A DNA stretch of 64,000 nucleotides from Cranoglanis bouderius (Eukaryota > Chordata > Actinopteri > Siluriformes > Cranoglanididae): contig CM042541.1 in assembly GCA_023630585.1 (NCBI GenBank), forward strand, positions 9,135,001-9,199,000, given 5' to 3'. A program made the translations under genes and the position numbers. Below are positions 11,722-23,162 of the stretch, piece by piece. Each line of letters begins with the position of its first letter. The stretch's first letter is position 1. A model generated the notes under the pieces. The model saw only the letters and a program-made list of their open reading frames with translations, made no database searches and was not told the DNA's origin.

Positions 11722-12461
11722 AAGGGAGGGGCTCCGTGATTTTGAAGTAAATTTTTATTGGCCGGGAACATTGAACCCTGAGGAATACCTACAATAATGA
11801 TTAAAGCTTTGATTTATTTTCTTCATGGCTTGTAGAAATTCCACACTTTCAAAAAATTTATGTAACGAATGTCACAAATATAGCTTAAAATTGCATTTTG
11901 AGGACAAATTTAATTGGCCTCAATGGTGAACCCTGAGGAATACCTAAAAAATTATTATTATTATTTTTTTTTTTCTTCTTGGTACTGTGTGTGTAGAAAA
12001 TGTAACTGTTAATTCTAAAGATAAAAAAATGTAGAGGCAAACCCAACATCTGTAATTGTCTTATTCCTGAAATGATTTTTATTTCTACGACATTTAAGTG
12101 GCAAATATATATATATAGTACTCAGTACTAACCGAGCGCAAATAGTTACATTTAAGAAACCTCACCAAGGCTGAAATCTCTGAAGTCAAACAACCAATTA
12201 TTTTTCTTTAACACCATTCACGATTGCCATTGAAATTGTTATATATTTATTTTATTAATTTTGTTTGCATGGCCAGTACAAGATGTGCAGTTTTCTGTTG
12301 TAAATACTGGCATATGAAACACTGATGTTGATACACAGGTGCCGCCATTTTGCTTTCGCTCTGTGCTGAAAAAGAAAAACACAACAATGTGAAAATTATC
12401 ACACTGTGACGGGTTCTGAGAGGTCTCCAGGCTATCAGTAAAACACTTTTACAACAGGGTG

Positions 12462-12508
12462 CACACACACACACACATAAATACACACACACACACATAA
12501 ATACACAC
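12462..12508. repeat. interrupted (CA)n microsatellite
   Basis: CA runs separated by TAAATA interruptions. Confidence 0.9.
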
Positions 12509-12651
12509 ACAAATACACCACGTATAGTAGCGTTTGTATTTCAATTGTAACTAGTTGTAAACTGTTCTGTTGTGTATTCACTTTGATTCGATAGATTAGG
12601 ATGAAACGAATGTGGTGTACTTTTTTACAATCTATTTTCGAAAACATGACC

Positions 12652-12783
<132 letters not shown>

Positions 12784-13729
12784 AATATCATTAACATCTG
12801 GGTCAGAAACAGGGTTGATCTTGAATTTTTCCCCCCAAAATCTTCCTATCTTCCTAATGTCTTCAAAATGGTGCCACAAATAAGATTCATTCTGTGCTGA
12901 GGATGCAAACTTGAAGATTGATATGTTTCATTCGTAACATATTAAGAAATATGTGTCACGTGTCTGAAAACCCTGACGCAAATTTCTCCAAACAAACCTG
13001 ACATTTAGTTCTTGGCTTTTCCACCTACCACAATGTGTATGTTGGTGTTTATTGGATAATGTTTGGCCTGGATTTTAGTCCTCAGAATATGGGAATTGTT
13101 ACTCAAAATGTCTCCAGAAATTAATGACAGTGTTGTGGTTAACATTGAATGTCATCTAATGTGTTTTTTTTAATTAATTAATGACATTATTAATTACATT
13201 TAGACTCTATGCTGCTTTATATTCATTTCAAAGAAACGAACATCTGTTGCTTTTTCAGGCATGAAAGAAAATTTAAAAAATAGTTGTAATCACGCTGAAT
13301 TAGGAGCTGGTATTATTAAAAATACACAGGCACAATTGCTTAATTGTATCTTCAAGTGCTTACCATTTTAACTGGAAAGTACAATTTGTTTTGGGTTCTT
13401 TTCTTTACCTGGAAAGGCCATAGTTCCCTTCTCGTCTGGTGGTGGATCCATGGTCCTGACTGATTTACCTTTAATAACACAATTCCTTTTTCTTTTAACC
13501 TTTTTCTGAGAGAGTACACTGAGGACTTGTTAGTGCTGTACTGTATGGTTTGATTTTGCAGTGCAATCAGTATGATTTTGCTAAATAATACAGCTAAACA
13601 AAGCAGCTAAACAAAGTGTCTCTAACTTCTAAATGATAAATAATACATTTTACAAGCAATTATAGAGGATTTGCACTGTTACACATAGATTACAGCAATA
13701 CATCTTATGCCATTACGTAAAAAGTGAGT

Positions 13730-14042
13730 CGGTTCATTTGACTCAGCTCACCAATAAGAGTCGACTCTTTCAGCTCTTAAATGACTCATTGCTCATTTGA
13801 AATATTTGCAATATTTTGACCTGCGACTGTTGCATGATAGTTATTATGCTGCTGTGGCTGTTCTGTGACAGTAAAAGGTTTAATGTCTATCCTGAAAACT
13901 CATCGCCTCCCCTAATACACCTGAAAATAATAAATGGAATTGCAAGAGTCTACAAAAAAAGTCTCATATATGCGAGTCGACTCTCACCGTTCACCTAAAA
14001 GAGTCAACTCAAAGAGCCAACTCTCATAAATGACACATCACT
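13730..14042. mobile_element. degenerate GAGTCGACTC-type MITE
   Basis: The left part has TTTGACTCAGCTCACC and AAGAGTCGACTCTTTCAG. The right part has GCGAGTCGACTCTCACCG and ends AAATGACACATCACTA. The reversed right end, AGTGATGTGTCATTTATGAG, resembles the start of the 25.2-kb copy (AGTGATGCGTCATTCACAAA). Probably a non-autonomous hAT-like element. Confidence 0.55.
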
Positions 14043-15261
14043 AAATTACTCCAGTGTATCATGTTAAATTATGAATTGTATGAAGTACAGGAATGTATCT
14101 TGACATTTAAAATAATTTTTTATTTAAAAAAAACAACAATGATAGTTCTAAAATCTGATCCGTGTTCAAAGCTGTCGTAAAATCCACGTAAAATCGATAC
14201 ACACACACCCATGACCGCATCACAATAGTGTATTAATGCGCCAGGTTTTACACTAATCATTGTACGTTATGTTGCTTAGCAACCAAGGCTTACTGTTAAC
14301 ACACTACATTGTGTGGCGGAAGAATGGTTTCTAGTGAATATTATTGAAGACTTTTTTTTATTGAAGGATTCTTTTTGTAGACATTTTATAAAAGCAATAA
14401 GCCAGTCGATAATGTGTGTTACAGAGATCACACCTTCTTATGGTTTAGTGCTTTATTATATAATTCCAGATATTACGTTTTATATCTGTTCTTATAGTTC
14501 CTCATATTTATTACATGGGAATTTCTATCTAAAATGGAGAGTTCCTGTGTAATTGGTTCACACATAAAGTCAAAGAAAGAAGATCTAATCGGAAAATGTG
14601 TGTACTTATATAAGATACGTTGCTGTAGTCTGTTTGTAACAGTGCATTAATAGTTAGCAGTGTGTATAGTTGATATGTAAGAAGTACACAGTGTTATGTG
14701 TAAGACTTATAATATAAAGTGGGACTCGACAGTCTTTTGAAAATTTTTCCCGTTACGTTTCCTGTTTTTTTTTTTTTAATCCTCATTTTCGTAAGAATAA
14801 TTTGTGAATATTGGTGGAGGAGGACCGAAGGCCTTACTGTAAAATATTTAATTTAACTGAAGGATCATTCTTTGTGTACGATGACAATGTTAGCTGCTTT
14901 ATTTAAACAAATTTTTGTGTTAAAACTAATTAGTCTGTATTTGATGGTCAAACACAATATCACCGGAATTTTTTTTTTTTTTTTTAAAGTACTGTTGTAA
15001 TTTTTAGGTCAAAAACCAAAACAGCAATACAGACAGCACTAATCAGTGGTACATAATTTAATTGTACATTCGATTTGAAGTTTTTTTTTTTTTTTTTTTT
15101 TTTTTAAATCTTCAACCATCATGATCGCACAATAAAACAACTATGAGTACAGACTGGAGGTGGGGACTCTTCTAAACGTACGTGTGCGGTTGTACTGTGA
15201 ACGTAAGAACTCTCATGGTGATGTAAAATTTGATGTAAAAAACTGATTTCTTGGTAAAATG

Positions 15262-15263
<2 letters not shown>

Positions 15264-15312
<49 letters not shown>
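15264..15312. repeat. (CT)n/(CA)n compound microsatellite
   Basis: CT units with one CG interruption followed by ACACACACAC. Confidence 0.95.
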
Positions 15313-15518
15313 TCTTTCTTTGCTGTCAGTGAGCCAAGATTGTAAGATTTGTGAGACGGATTAATCTGACGGTATTTTTCATTCTCTTGTTAAGATTAAA
15401 TTAATACACAGACACATAAGGGGACAAGGTACTGAAAAAAACAGCATCACGAACCGCTGTTGGCACTCGACATTTTAAAGGTACTCTATGTATAAATAAA
15501 TATATGTATGTGGTTGAA

Positions 15519-15524
15519 AATAAA
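15519..15524 (+). terminator. candidate distal polyA signal (AATAAA)
   Basis: AATAAA in TTGAAAATAAACACTTC, preceded by a second AATAAA at 15495-15500. A reverse-strand AATAAA (TTTATT at 15557-15562) lies only 33 nt further on, so polyA signals of both strands face each other here. Confidence 0.3.
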
Positions 15525-15545
15525 CACTTCATTTGACCCTGGAAT

Positions 15546-17050
15546 TGAAGACTTCCTTTATTGAGTTTGTGTCACAATGTCATTTTCACTTAAAGGAAAA
15601 AATCCACCCTAAATGACTCGCATATTAAATATTATACAATGTATTGACATCCAGTGTTTGTTTTGTATTTCGTAATGATTTCCTACATTACCCTCACTGC
15701 TGTGCTGAGAATGGTGCAGTGGGATTTAGCCCTCGCTTCATCGATGCAGCAGCACTTTAATCCTTTAGTCTGTCCAGTTTTCTCCTCATTTGTACAACAG
15801 ATCAACTTCTGTTCCAATTTTAATGCTAATACCATTATTTCAAATACAATGACACTATATGTAAAGTGCAAAATTCAGTGTGTTAGTGTGTTGGCTCTCC
15901 AAGACTAATGAATGTTTGGTTATGAACAATATCTGCTCTTTTATCAGCACCTAAAATCTAATAATAAAAAAAAAAAAACTAAATCCATTTAGATTAATTC
16001 ATACCAATTTGACCTTTTAGTTATTAGTAATTGGTCTTCACTTTTGTTTCCCCTCCATGCTATGATAATGAGGTTGTTTTAAATGTAAATTGGTCTTGTT
16101 CTTTTGGTTTAATTAGCTGTTGGGATAAATCAAGGGGAAATGATTCACACCAGCTGTTACCCTTGAAGTGAACTCAGAAACATGGCGCTGTAATTACAGC
16201 ATCAGCCAAATGCCTCTGTTAGTCTAATGCTGCTCCCTGTATACATTATACAGAAACACACCATAAGCTCTCTGCATGACTTCTGTTCACCAAATGTACT
16301 TATCAGTTTAATCAAAACGGATTTTTATGTCCACAAATATAATGTACAATTTAATATATATTAAATATATTAAATATATTAAATGGCAATATAGTTCACA
16401 GTCAGAGCTGTGTCAAGGCGGGTCGGATCAAAAATTGGTTGGAAATTTGTACACGTACATCATACGCCAGCTCAGATACATCAAACGTCATCACAAGCCA
16501 AGATCAGGCATGAAAGAAGTCTGGCTACACAGTGACTGGCAAGAGCCACAGCCAATCAGGAGAGAGACAGTGAAAGTAACACTTTCTTGCTGAACAGGTA
16601 AGGAATTTATTTCTTCTCTAATTTGGTGGAAAGTGAGTGAATGGTAGATGACATTCAGCTGACTTATCCTTATTGTGGAGCGTGTATCATTGCCTAGTTT
16701 AGCTAGCTAAATATCATGATAATACTACATGGGTTTTTGACAGAGCATGAAATACAGAAAAAGAACAGATCAGGTAATAAAAAAAAAAAAGCTAGTGTGC
16801 TAGCTGTGTCTAAGAGCTAAAAATGCACAGAGCCTTACATTCACCCCACTCTCTGGCTTATATTTCAGCTAACTAGCTAACGTAAAATGACAAGTTTGTT
16901 CTGTATGTTATGTGGTGTTTGCATGAGCACCTCTGCTTGATCAGGCATTCACTGTATGAGCTAACCAGTTGATGGCAGCTAAACAAGAAGTTCTTGTTAA
17001 GTGGTTTTGGCAATTTGTGTAATTACTATTTAGGTATACTACTCTGTATG
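15546..17050. other. intergenic, no gene recognised
   Basis: Mostly AT-rich unique sequence. The block 16060-16250 stands out as low in repeats and contains TTTAATTAGCTG, CACCAGCTGTTACCC and a run with GGCGCTGTAATTACAGC. Short open frames here show no recognisable protein. Confidence 0.6.
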
Positions 17051-17052
17051 TA

Positions 17053-18617
17053 CAGCCGTGGCCAAAAGTTTTGAGAATGACACAAATGAATTTTTACAAA
17101 GTCTGCTGCTTCAGTTTTTATGATGGCAATTTGCATATACTCCAGAATGTTATGAAGAGTGATCAGATGAATTGCAATTAATTTCAAAGTCCCTCTTTGC
17201 CATGAAAATGAACTTAATCCCAAGAAAACATGTCCACTGCATTTCAGCCCTTCCACAAAAGGACCAGCTGACATCATGTCAGTGATTCTCTCGTTAACAC
17301 AGGTGAGAGTGTTAACGAGGACAAGTCTGGAGATCACTCTGTCATGCTGATTGAGTTAGAATAACAGACTGGAAGCTTTAAAAGGAGGGTGGTGCTTGAA
17401 ATTATTGTTCTTCCTCTGTTAACTATGGTTACCTGCAAGTAAACACGTGCAGCCATCACTGCTTTGCACAAAAAGGGATTCACAGACAAGTTTATTGCTG
17501 CTAGTAAGATTGCACCTAAATCAACCATTTATCGGATCATCAAGACCTTCAAGGAGAGAGGTTCAACTGTTGTGAAGAAGGCTTCAGGGTGCCCAAGAAA
17601 GTCCAGCAAGCGCCAGGACCGTCTCCTAAAGTTGATTCAGCTGCGGGATCGGGGCACTACCAGTGCAGAGCTTGCTCAGGAATGGCAGCAGGCAGGTGTG
17701 AGTGCGTCTGCACGCACAGTAAGGCGAAGACTTTTGGAGGATGGCCCGGTGTCAAGAAGGGCAGCAAAGAAGCCACTTCTCTTCAGGAAAAACATCAGGG
17801 ACAGACTGCTATTCTGCAAAAAGTACAGGGATTGGACTGCTGAGGACTGGGGTAATGTCATTTTCTCTGATGAATCCCCTTTCCGATTGTTTGGGGCATC
17901 TGGAAAAAAGCTTGTCCGGAGAAGAAAAGGTGAGCGCTACCATCAGTCCTGTGTCATGCCAACAGTAAAGCATCCTGAGACCACTCATGTGTGGGGTTGC
18001 TTCTCAGCCAAGGGAGTGGGCTCACTCACAATTTTGCCTAAGAACACAGCCATGAATAAAGAATGGTACAAAAACATCCTCAGAGAGCAACTTCTCCCAA
18101 CCATCCAAGAACAGTTTTGTGATGAACAATGCCTTTTCCAGCATGATGGGGCACCTTGCCACAAGGCAAAAGTGATAACGAAGTGTCTCGGGGAACAAAA
18201 CATCGACATTTTGGGTCCATGGCCAGGAAACTCCCCAGACCTTAATCCCATTGAGAATTTGTGGTCAATCCTCAAGAGGCTGGTGGACAAACAAAAACCC
18301 ACAAACTCTGACAAACTCCAAGCATTGATTATGCAAGAATGGGCTGCCATCAGTCAGGATGTGGCCCAGAAGTTGATTGACAGCATGCCAGGGCGAATTG
18401 CAGGGGTCTTGAAAAAGAAGGGTCAACACTGCAAATATTGACTCTTTGCATAAACTTCATGTAATTGTCAATAAAAGCCATTGACAGTTATGAAATACTT
18501 GTGATTATACTTCAGTAACAGTTAGTAACATCTGACAAAAAGATCTAAAAACACTGAAGCAGTCGACTTTGTGAAAAGTAATATTTGTGTCATTCTCAAA
18601 ACTTTTGGCCACAGCTG
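17053..18617 (+). mobile_element. Tc1/mariner-type transposon, nearly intact
   Basis: A 1565-bp element flanked by the TA dinucleotide on both sides (17051-17052 and 18618-18619), the normal Tc1 target duplication. The terminal inverted repeats begin CAGCCGTGGCCAAAAGTTTT on the left and, read inward from the right, CAGCTGTGGCCAAAAGTTTT; they match for about 70 bp including CTGCTTCAG / GACTGCTTCAG. It contains one transposase frame in the same orientation. The ends differ by only a few bases, so the insertion looks fairly young. Confidence 0.95.
17425..18441 (+). pseudogene. Tc1/mariner transposase, one in-frame stop at codon 6
   Basis: Cut-and-paste transposase of 338 codons read from ATG 17425 to TGA 18439-18441. 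The only nonsense change seen is TAA at 17440-17442 (codon 6); from 17464 the frame is open for 325 codons. Visible parts are an N-terminal helix-turn-helix (KSTIYRIIKTFKERGS), a GRPR-like hook changed to GCPRK, a second DNA-binding half (SARTVRRRLLEDG) and a DDE catalytic core with VIFSDESPFRLF, FQHDGAPCHKA and SPDLNPIENLW. Counting from the second Asp to the Glu gives 35 intervening residues (DD35E), not the 34 of classical Tc1. A downstream start could still give a shortened product. It lies between the two host genes and is not part of either. Confidence 0.9.
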
Positions 18618-18619
18618 TA

Positions 18620-19608
18620 TTGTGCAGTTTGGCACACATGGAAGAACGCAGCATAACTGACATTACGAAATGTTTGCCCATAAGTAAGTTTCAATAACAT
18701 TTTTGACCAGAGAGGGCGACATTTCAAAATCTTACATCCTGTAGCTTTAAACAAGGCTTGTTTATGTACTTGATTGCATTTTCAGGCCCAAGTAAGCTGA
18801 AGCACATAGGATGCCTGTCCATGGCTCCTTTCAACTACCAAAAATCCCTTCCCATGGTGTTAACGAAGCCTATTTTAATTTGAATCGTTCTATTGCCTCC
18901 AGCAGGATGCCGCCATCTTTTGAGACATTTCCCATTGAAAAACAGAAAGAAAACAGAACCCAAGCCAAAGAATACACCACAAAGGACTATCCTTGCACAA
19001 ATAATATGCCATTGTGTACACTTTGGTTTGTGTTCTTTGGATCAAGCGTGGCGTGAAAATATTCCTGGATCCTTTCCCTTCTGTAACAGCTCAGAGGGGA
19101 ACTTGCAGGCCGATCATTCGCTGTCAGGCTGTTCTAAGCCTATTATCTGAGAGTGAAAGGTACAGAGAGAGGTTTTTTTTTTTTAGATATTGCATTCCTT
19201 GGGTCCTGAACAGGCAGTGTGACAACAAGCTCTTCTCTGGCATCTTGGATGAAAAGACGACTGGTTCTCTGCTTTTTTACACTGTGTTATGTGGGTTTTA
19301 AAAAAGTGCAGTATGTATGTAATAGGGAGCATTTTAGACTCATTTGGAGGAAGCACCAAAGCTTTTTCAGGTCTGGAGAGGTGTGGGAAGCGGGCTTATG
19401 CTTGTCCTGGTTTGGTGGAAAAGAGTGCTAGAACAATTATTGAGCTTCATCACTGGTACATATATTCAGTATACACTAAACAGACAGATCCATATGTGAA
19501 GTTCAGATTATGGTCAGAATCTCTTAGTGGCCTATAATACTATATTTACTGTACTGATATAAATCAAATTAGAGGTGAGTGCAGAACTGTTTTTTTTTTT
19601 TTTTTTTT
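18620..19608. other. intergenic, no gene recognised
   Basis: Mixed sequence with several short overlapping open frames and no recognisable domain. A poly-T run precedes the minisatellite at its right edge. Confidence 0.6.
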
Positions 19609-20354
19609 GATTCCTACCCACTCCTGCAGCAGGTCTGACCAATCCTACCCACTCCTACAGAAAGCTTGACCAATCCCACTCACTCCTACAGAAAGTCTAA
19701 CCAATCCTACCCACTCCTGAAGAAAGTCTAACTAATCCTACCCACTCCTACAGAAAGCTTGACTAATCCCGCTCACTCCTACAGAACGTCTTACCAGTCC
19801 CGCTCACTCCTACAGAAAGTTTGACCAATTCTGCCCACTCCCACAGAAAGTTTGACCAATTCTGCCCACTCCTGAAGAGAGTCTAACCAATCCTACCCAC
19901 TCCTATAGAAAGCTTGACCAATCCTGCTCACTCCTACAGGAAGTTTGACCAATTCTGCCCACTCCCACAGAAAGTCTGACCAATCCTGCCCACTCCTACA
20001 GTAAATTTGATAAGTCCCGCCCACTCCTACAGAAAGTCTGATCAATCCTGCCCACTCCTACAGAAAGTCTGATCAATCCCACCCACTTCTACAGTAAGTT
20101 TGATAAGTCCCGCCCACTCCCACAGAGAGTCTGACCAATCCCGCCCACTCCTACAGTAAATTTGATAAGTCCCGCCCACTCCTACAGAAAGTCTGACCAA
20201 TCCCGCCCACTCCTACAGAAAGTCTGATCAATCCCGCCCATTCCTACAGAAAGTCTGATCAATCCCGCCCACTTCTACAGTAAGTTTGATAAATCCCGCC
20301 CACTCCTACAGAAAGTCTGACCAATCACACCCACTCCTATAGAAAGTTTGACCA
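19609..20354. repeat. 31-bp minisatellite, about 24 copies
   Basis: Typical units read CCCGCCCACTCCTACAGAAA followed by GTCTGACCAAT, with a variant carrying TAAATTTGATAAGT. Copies are 75-95% alike and keep the 31-bp register with few indels. Each good unit carries a CCAAT pentamer and a CCGCCC GC-box-like core. It lies between the convergent genes. Confidence 0.95.
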
Positions 20355-22918
20355 AAGTTGTAGTTTTTTATCCAACATTAGCCACAATTCACATAAAACT
20401 CAGGTCATGTTAAACATTGGCACATCCCTTCCTAAGTGAAGCAAGATTGTAAGATTCTATTTCCTTGAATGCATGGCACCTTCATCTAGCTATTTGCCAC
20501 ACTGTTTTAGATCTGAGAAATCAAAGCTGTCAGACAGATGACAAATTTCTGACTCGATGTTGACATTAGCAGATTTTTTTTTTCCAGCTGAAAGGTGCTT
20601 ATTATGGTTATCCCTATAGGATATGAATGTTATAATCCAAACTCAAGGATATGATGCTACATCCACTTACTCCCATTGGAAAATAGAAGACCTCTGATAT
20701 ACGCTGGAGGAAGTTCTTAACGAAAACCTTCAATTTGTCTCTACAACTATACACTCGGATCACCCACGACCTTCTGGGTGGCTGAACCCATTCATTATGG
20801 CTAATGACAAAAAACAAAGTCTCACATTTAAATAAGGTCACATAATTTAATTTGCATTGTACAGAGTGTCTGTGGCTACAGCAGGCTCAATAAAGCGTCG
20901 AGTAAAAATCCAGAATTGAGAAAAGGCAGAATAAAATGCACCTGAAACCACGTACAGGATGAAGATATTCCATACAAGCATTAATCAATATGATGTTTTA
21001 CTGTTGGGCATGTGCTGATAATCAGGACTATGATATATCATGAAATTCAACTCACATTACATTATTGTTGTATACGTTATTCTCACTTCACCCTTATGTT
21101 CTTTTCAGTTGGAGAGTTTATGAGCAGCCTTTGTTTTCCCAAGTTTAAGTCTGTCTCATCGGAGAGATGGCATGAGGACAGCTGTTTGGCATATTCCACA
21201 TTTCGTCTTATTTTGTTGGACACCCTTGGAGAAGTTTTGAAATGTATCCAAGTCCATAAAGTTTGAAAAACATTACAAAATATTCTAATTTCCTGGGAAT
21301 GTAGGATACAATATTGTAACAGTATTGTAAACCCAGATAAAAGATTAAGTAATGATCAAAATTCAAAGGCTACCAAAAAAAACCATCCAAACATAGAGAC
21401 ACTTTTGCGAATGATTTACACTTTTTGTACAAGTCACCAAGGTGAATGAATCGGTATTGATCACAGACTTGCAATGAGTCATTCCTGACTGACTCTAGAA
21501 TCAGTAAATAGCCTTAAAATATGATTATAAAACATATTTTACATAGGTTTACATTATATCTGTATCTCTCTGAGTCTGTAAGTATGGCAAAGCTACTTCT
21601 GTGCCTCCTGAGTCAGTGAATCTTTTCAGTCATGACTGAGATTCGCTCAACTCACATTCAGCTGGTCAGTGTGTTTGAATCAGTGAATCTTTTCGTCATG
21701 AGATTCACTCCACTTGCATTCAGTGGGTTGGGGTCTGAATCAGTGAATCTTTCAGTCATGACCAAGATTCTCTCCTCTCGCATTCAGGGAACCAAGGTTT
21801 GAATTTTGTGCAACGGAAGGAATCGGAAAATGATTCTGAATGAATCATTTAGATTGAATGAACATAAATGACTCAATTCACTGAAAAAAACTACAAAACT
21901 TAAACTACAGTATAGGATGATTTTGGGTGAGGCAGATTTGTGATATTTGTTACCTATATCAGTACCTTTAGTGCAAAATTTAAAAAGCAAACATCGGGCA
22001 CAAGCCGTGTATAAATCTGGGGGTAATTTGTTTGATTTTGTACCAAACTATATACTAAAATTTTTATATCAGCACACACCCAATTGTATAACCTTTGACC
22101 CTCATTTTGACTGTTAGCATTTCTCAGTAAAGAAAAGGCTGTCATTAGAGGTGATTGTTACCTACACAGTGTTTAGCAGATGTTCTAAAACATGTACAGG
22201 TATTTCTTCATGCTTTTGGTTATGGGCCAAATCTAATACGTGTGAATCCAAAATGGAGCCTGGAAAAAACAGCACCAGCTTTAATTTCAGTACCATATTG
22301 GCCAGAAAAAAAGCTACGTGCAGGGCAAAAGCTTGGTATAAAAAAAAAAATTGTGACACGTCAATAATTCTCAGTTTAAATATCAGACATACATTAAAAT
22401 ATTTCAGTTTGCTTTTTATACATACATTTGTTTTGCATCAAAATTCTTCGACATTGCTTTGCTTTATATACACAGAGTACACTAGGACACGGAACAAGGA
22501 AACCGAGATCAAGGACATGATTTGGTTGGATGAAGATGTGACATTCTTGGTTCTTCTTCATGTAAAGCTCTAGACTATTAAAACGCTCAATAACCCATAA
22601 TGCAACCAAATACCTTTAATGTTTCTTCAACAGTTCTCTTACATCCTTCTTTGGGTAAAGAAACATTCTCGAGTTTTCCCTGTTTTTTTTTTTTACAGGG
22701 ATCAAACCACCAAAGAACCTCCGACTCCCAACTTGGATCCAGCTGTTCAGCTCCCCCACCGGTTCTCCCACTGTTACAATCTTATTATGCCATTATCGGC
22801 TGGTCCAGTTTTCACATTTTGGCTCAATGAGCTCCCTTTTTGACAGTTTGGTCACATTTGAAGCCTACACATTCCAAGATTTCCACGTCCAGGTATCCAG
22901 TTCTTGGTATAGTCCTGC
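20355..22918. other. arhgap24 3' UTR and downstream flank
   Basis: Contains the proximal 3' UTR of arhgap24 on the minus strand, directly below the stop at 22919. No textbook AATAAA was found on the minus strand here; ATTAAA variants occur at about 20846 and 22613. A short three-unit repeat lies at 21610-21800. The remainder is AT-rich with no gene. Confidence 0.5.
21610..21800. repeat. 60-67-bp tandem repeat, three units, with TGACTCA-like motifs
   Basis: Units begin at about 21610, 21677 and 21737 with GA(A/G)TCAGTGAATCTTT and continue CAGTCATGA..GATTC. The flanking sequence (21440-21500, 21830-21880) contains further GAATCA/TGAATC words. Confidence 0.75.
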
Positions 22919-23162
22919 TCACTGGATCCAGATGGTGTTGGCTCTTTCCGGCCTGCGAGGATCAGCGGTCAGATCGCCGAAGGTGGAGAAGAACTGCTCC
23001 ATCTCCTTCTGCAGCATCTCATTGCGCTTCTCGGCATCGTCTTTGGCGCGCTCGGCGTTGCGCAGTTTGATCTCTACCATCGTGTACTTCTTGCGCTCCT
23101 GCTCCAGCTCCTCGTGCAGGTTCACCAACTCAGCTTCCAGCTCCACATTACGCAGCTCTAGA
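22919..23162 (-). CDS. arhgap24: arhgap24 last coding exon: C-terminal coiled coil and stop
   Basis: The 244-bp coding part starts after acceptor acattacag in phase 2 (AG|T = Ser). It encodes LELRNVELEAELVNLHEELE, QERKKYTMVEIKLRNAERAK and EMEQFFSTFGDLTADPRR, and ends RANTIWIQ-TGA. The strong heptad pattern indicates the C-terminal coiled coil, the region used for dimerisation and filamin contact in the mammalian protein. The minus-strand 3' UTR continues below 22919. Confidence 0.96.

Noticed and set aside
17985..18350. 121-codon minus-strand frame
   Set aside because: Antisense shadow of the transposase frame.
19609..20354. CRISPR-like regular repeat array
   Set aside because: Units are contiguous 31-bp tandem repeats without unique spacers, and the host is a vertebrate.
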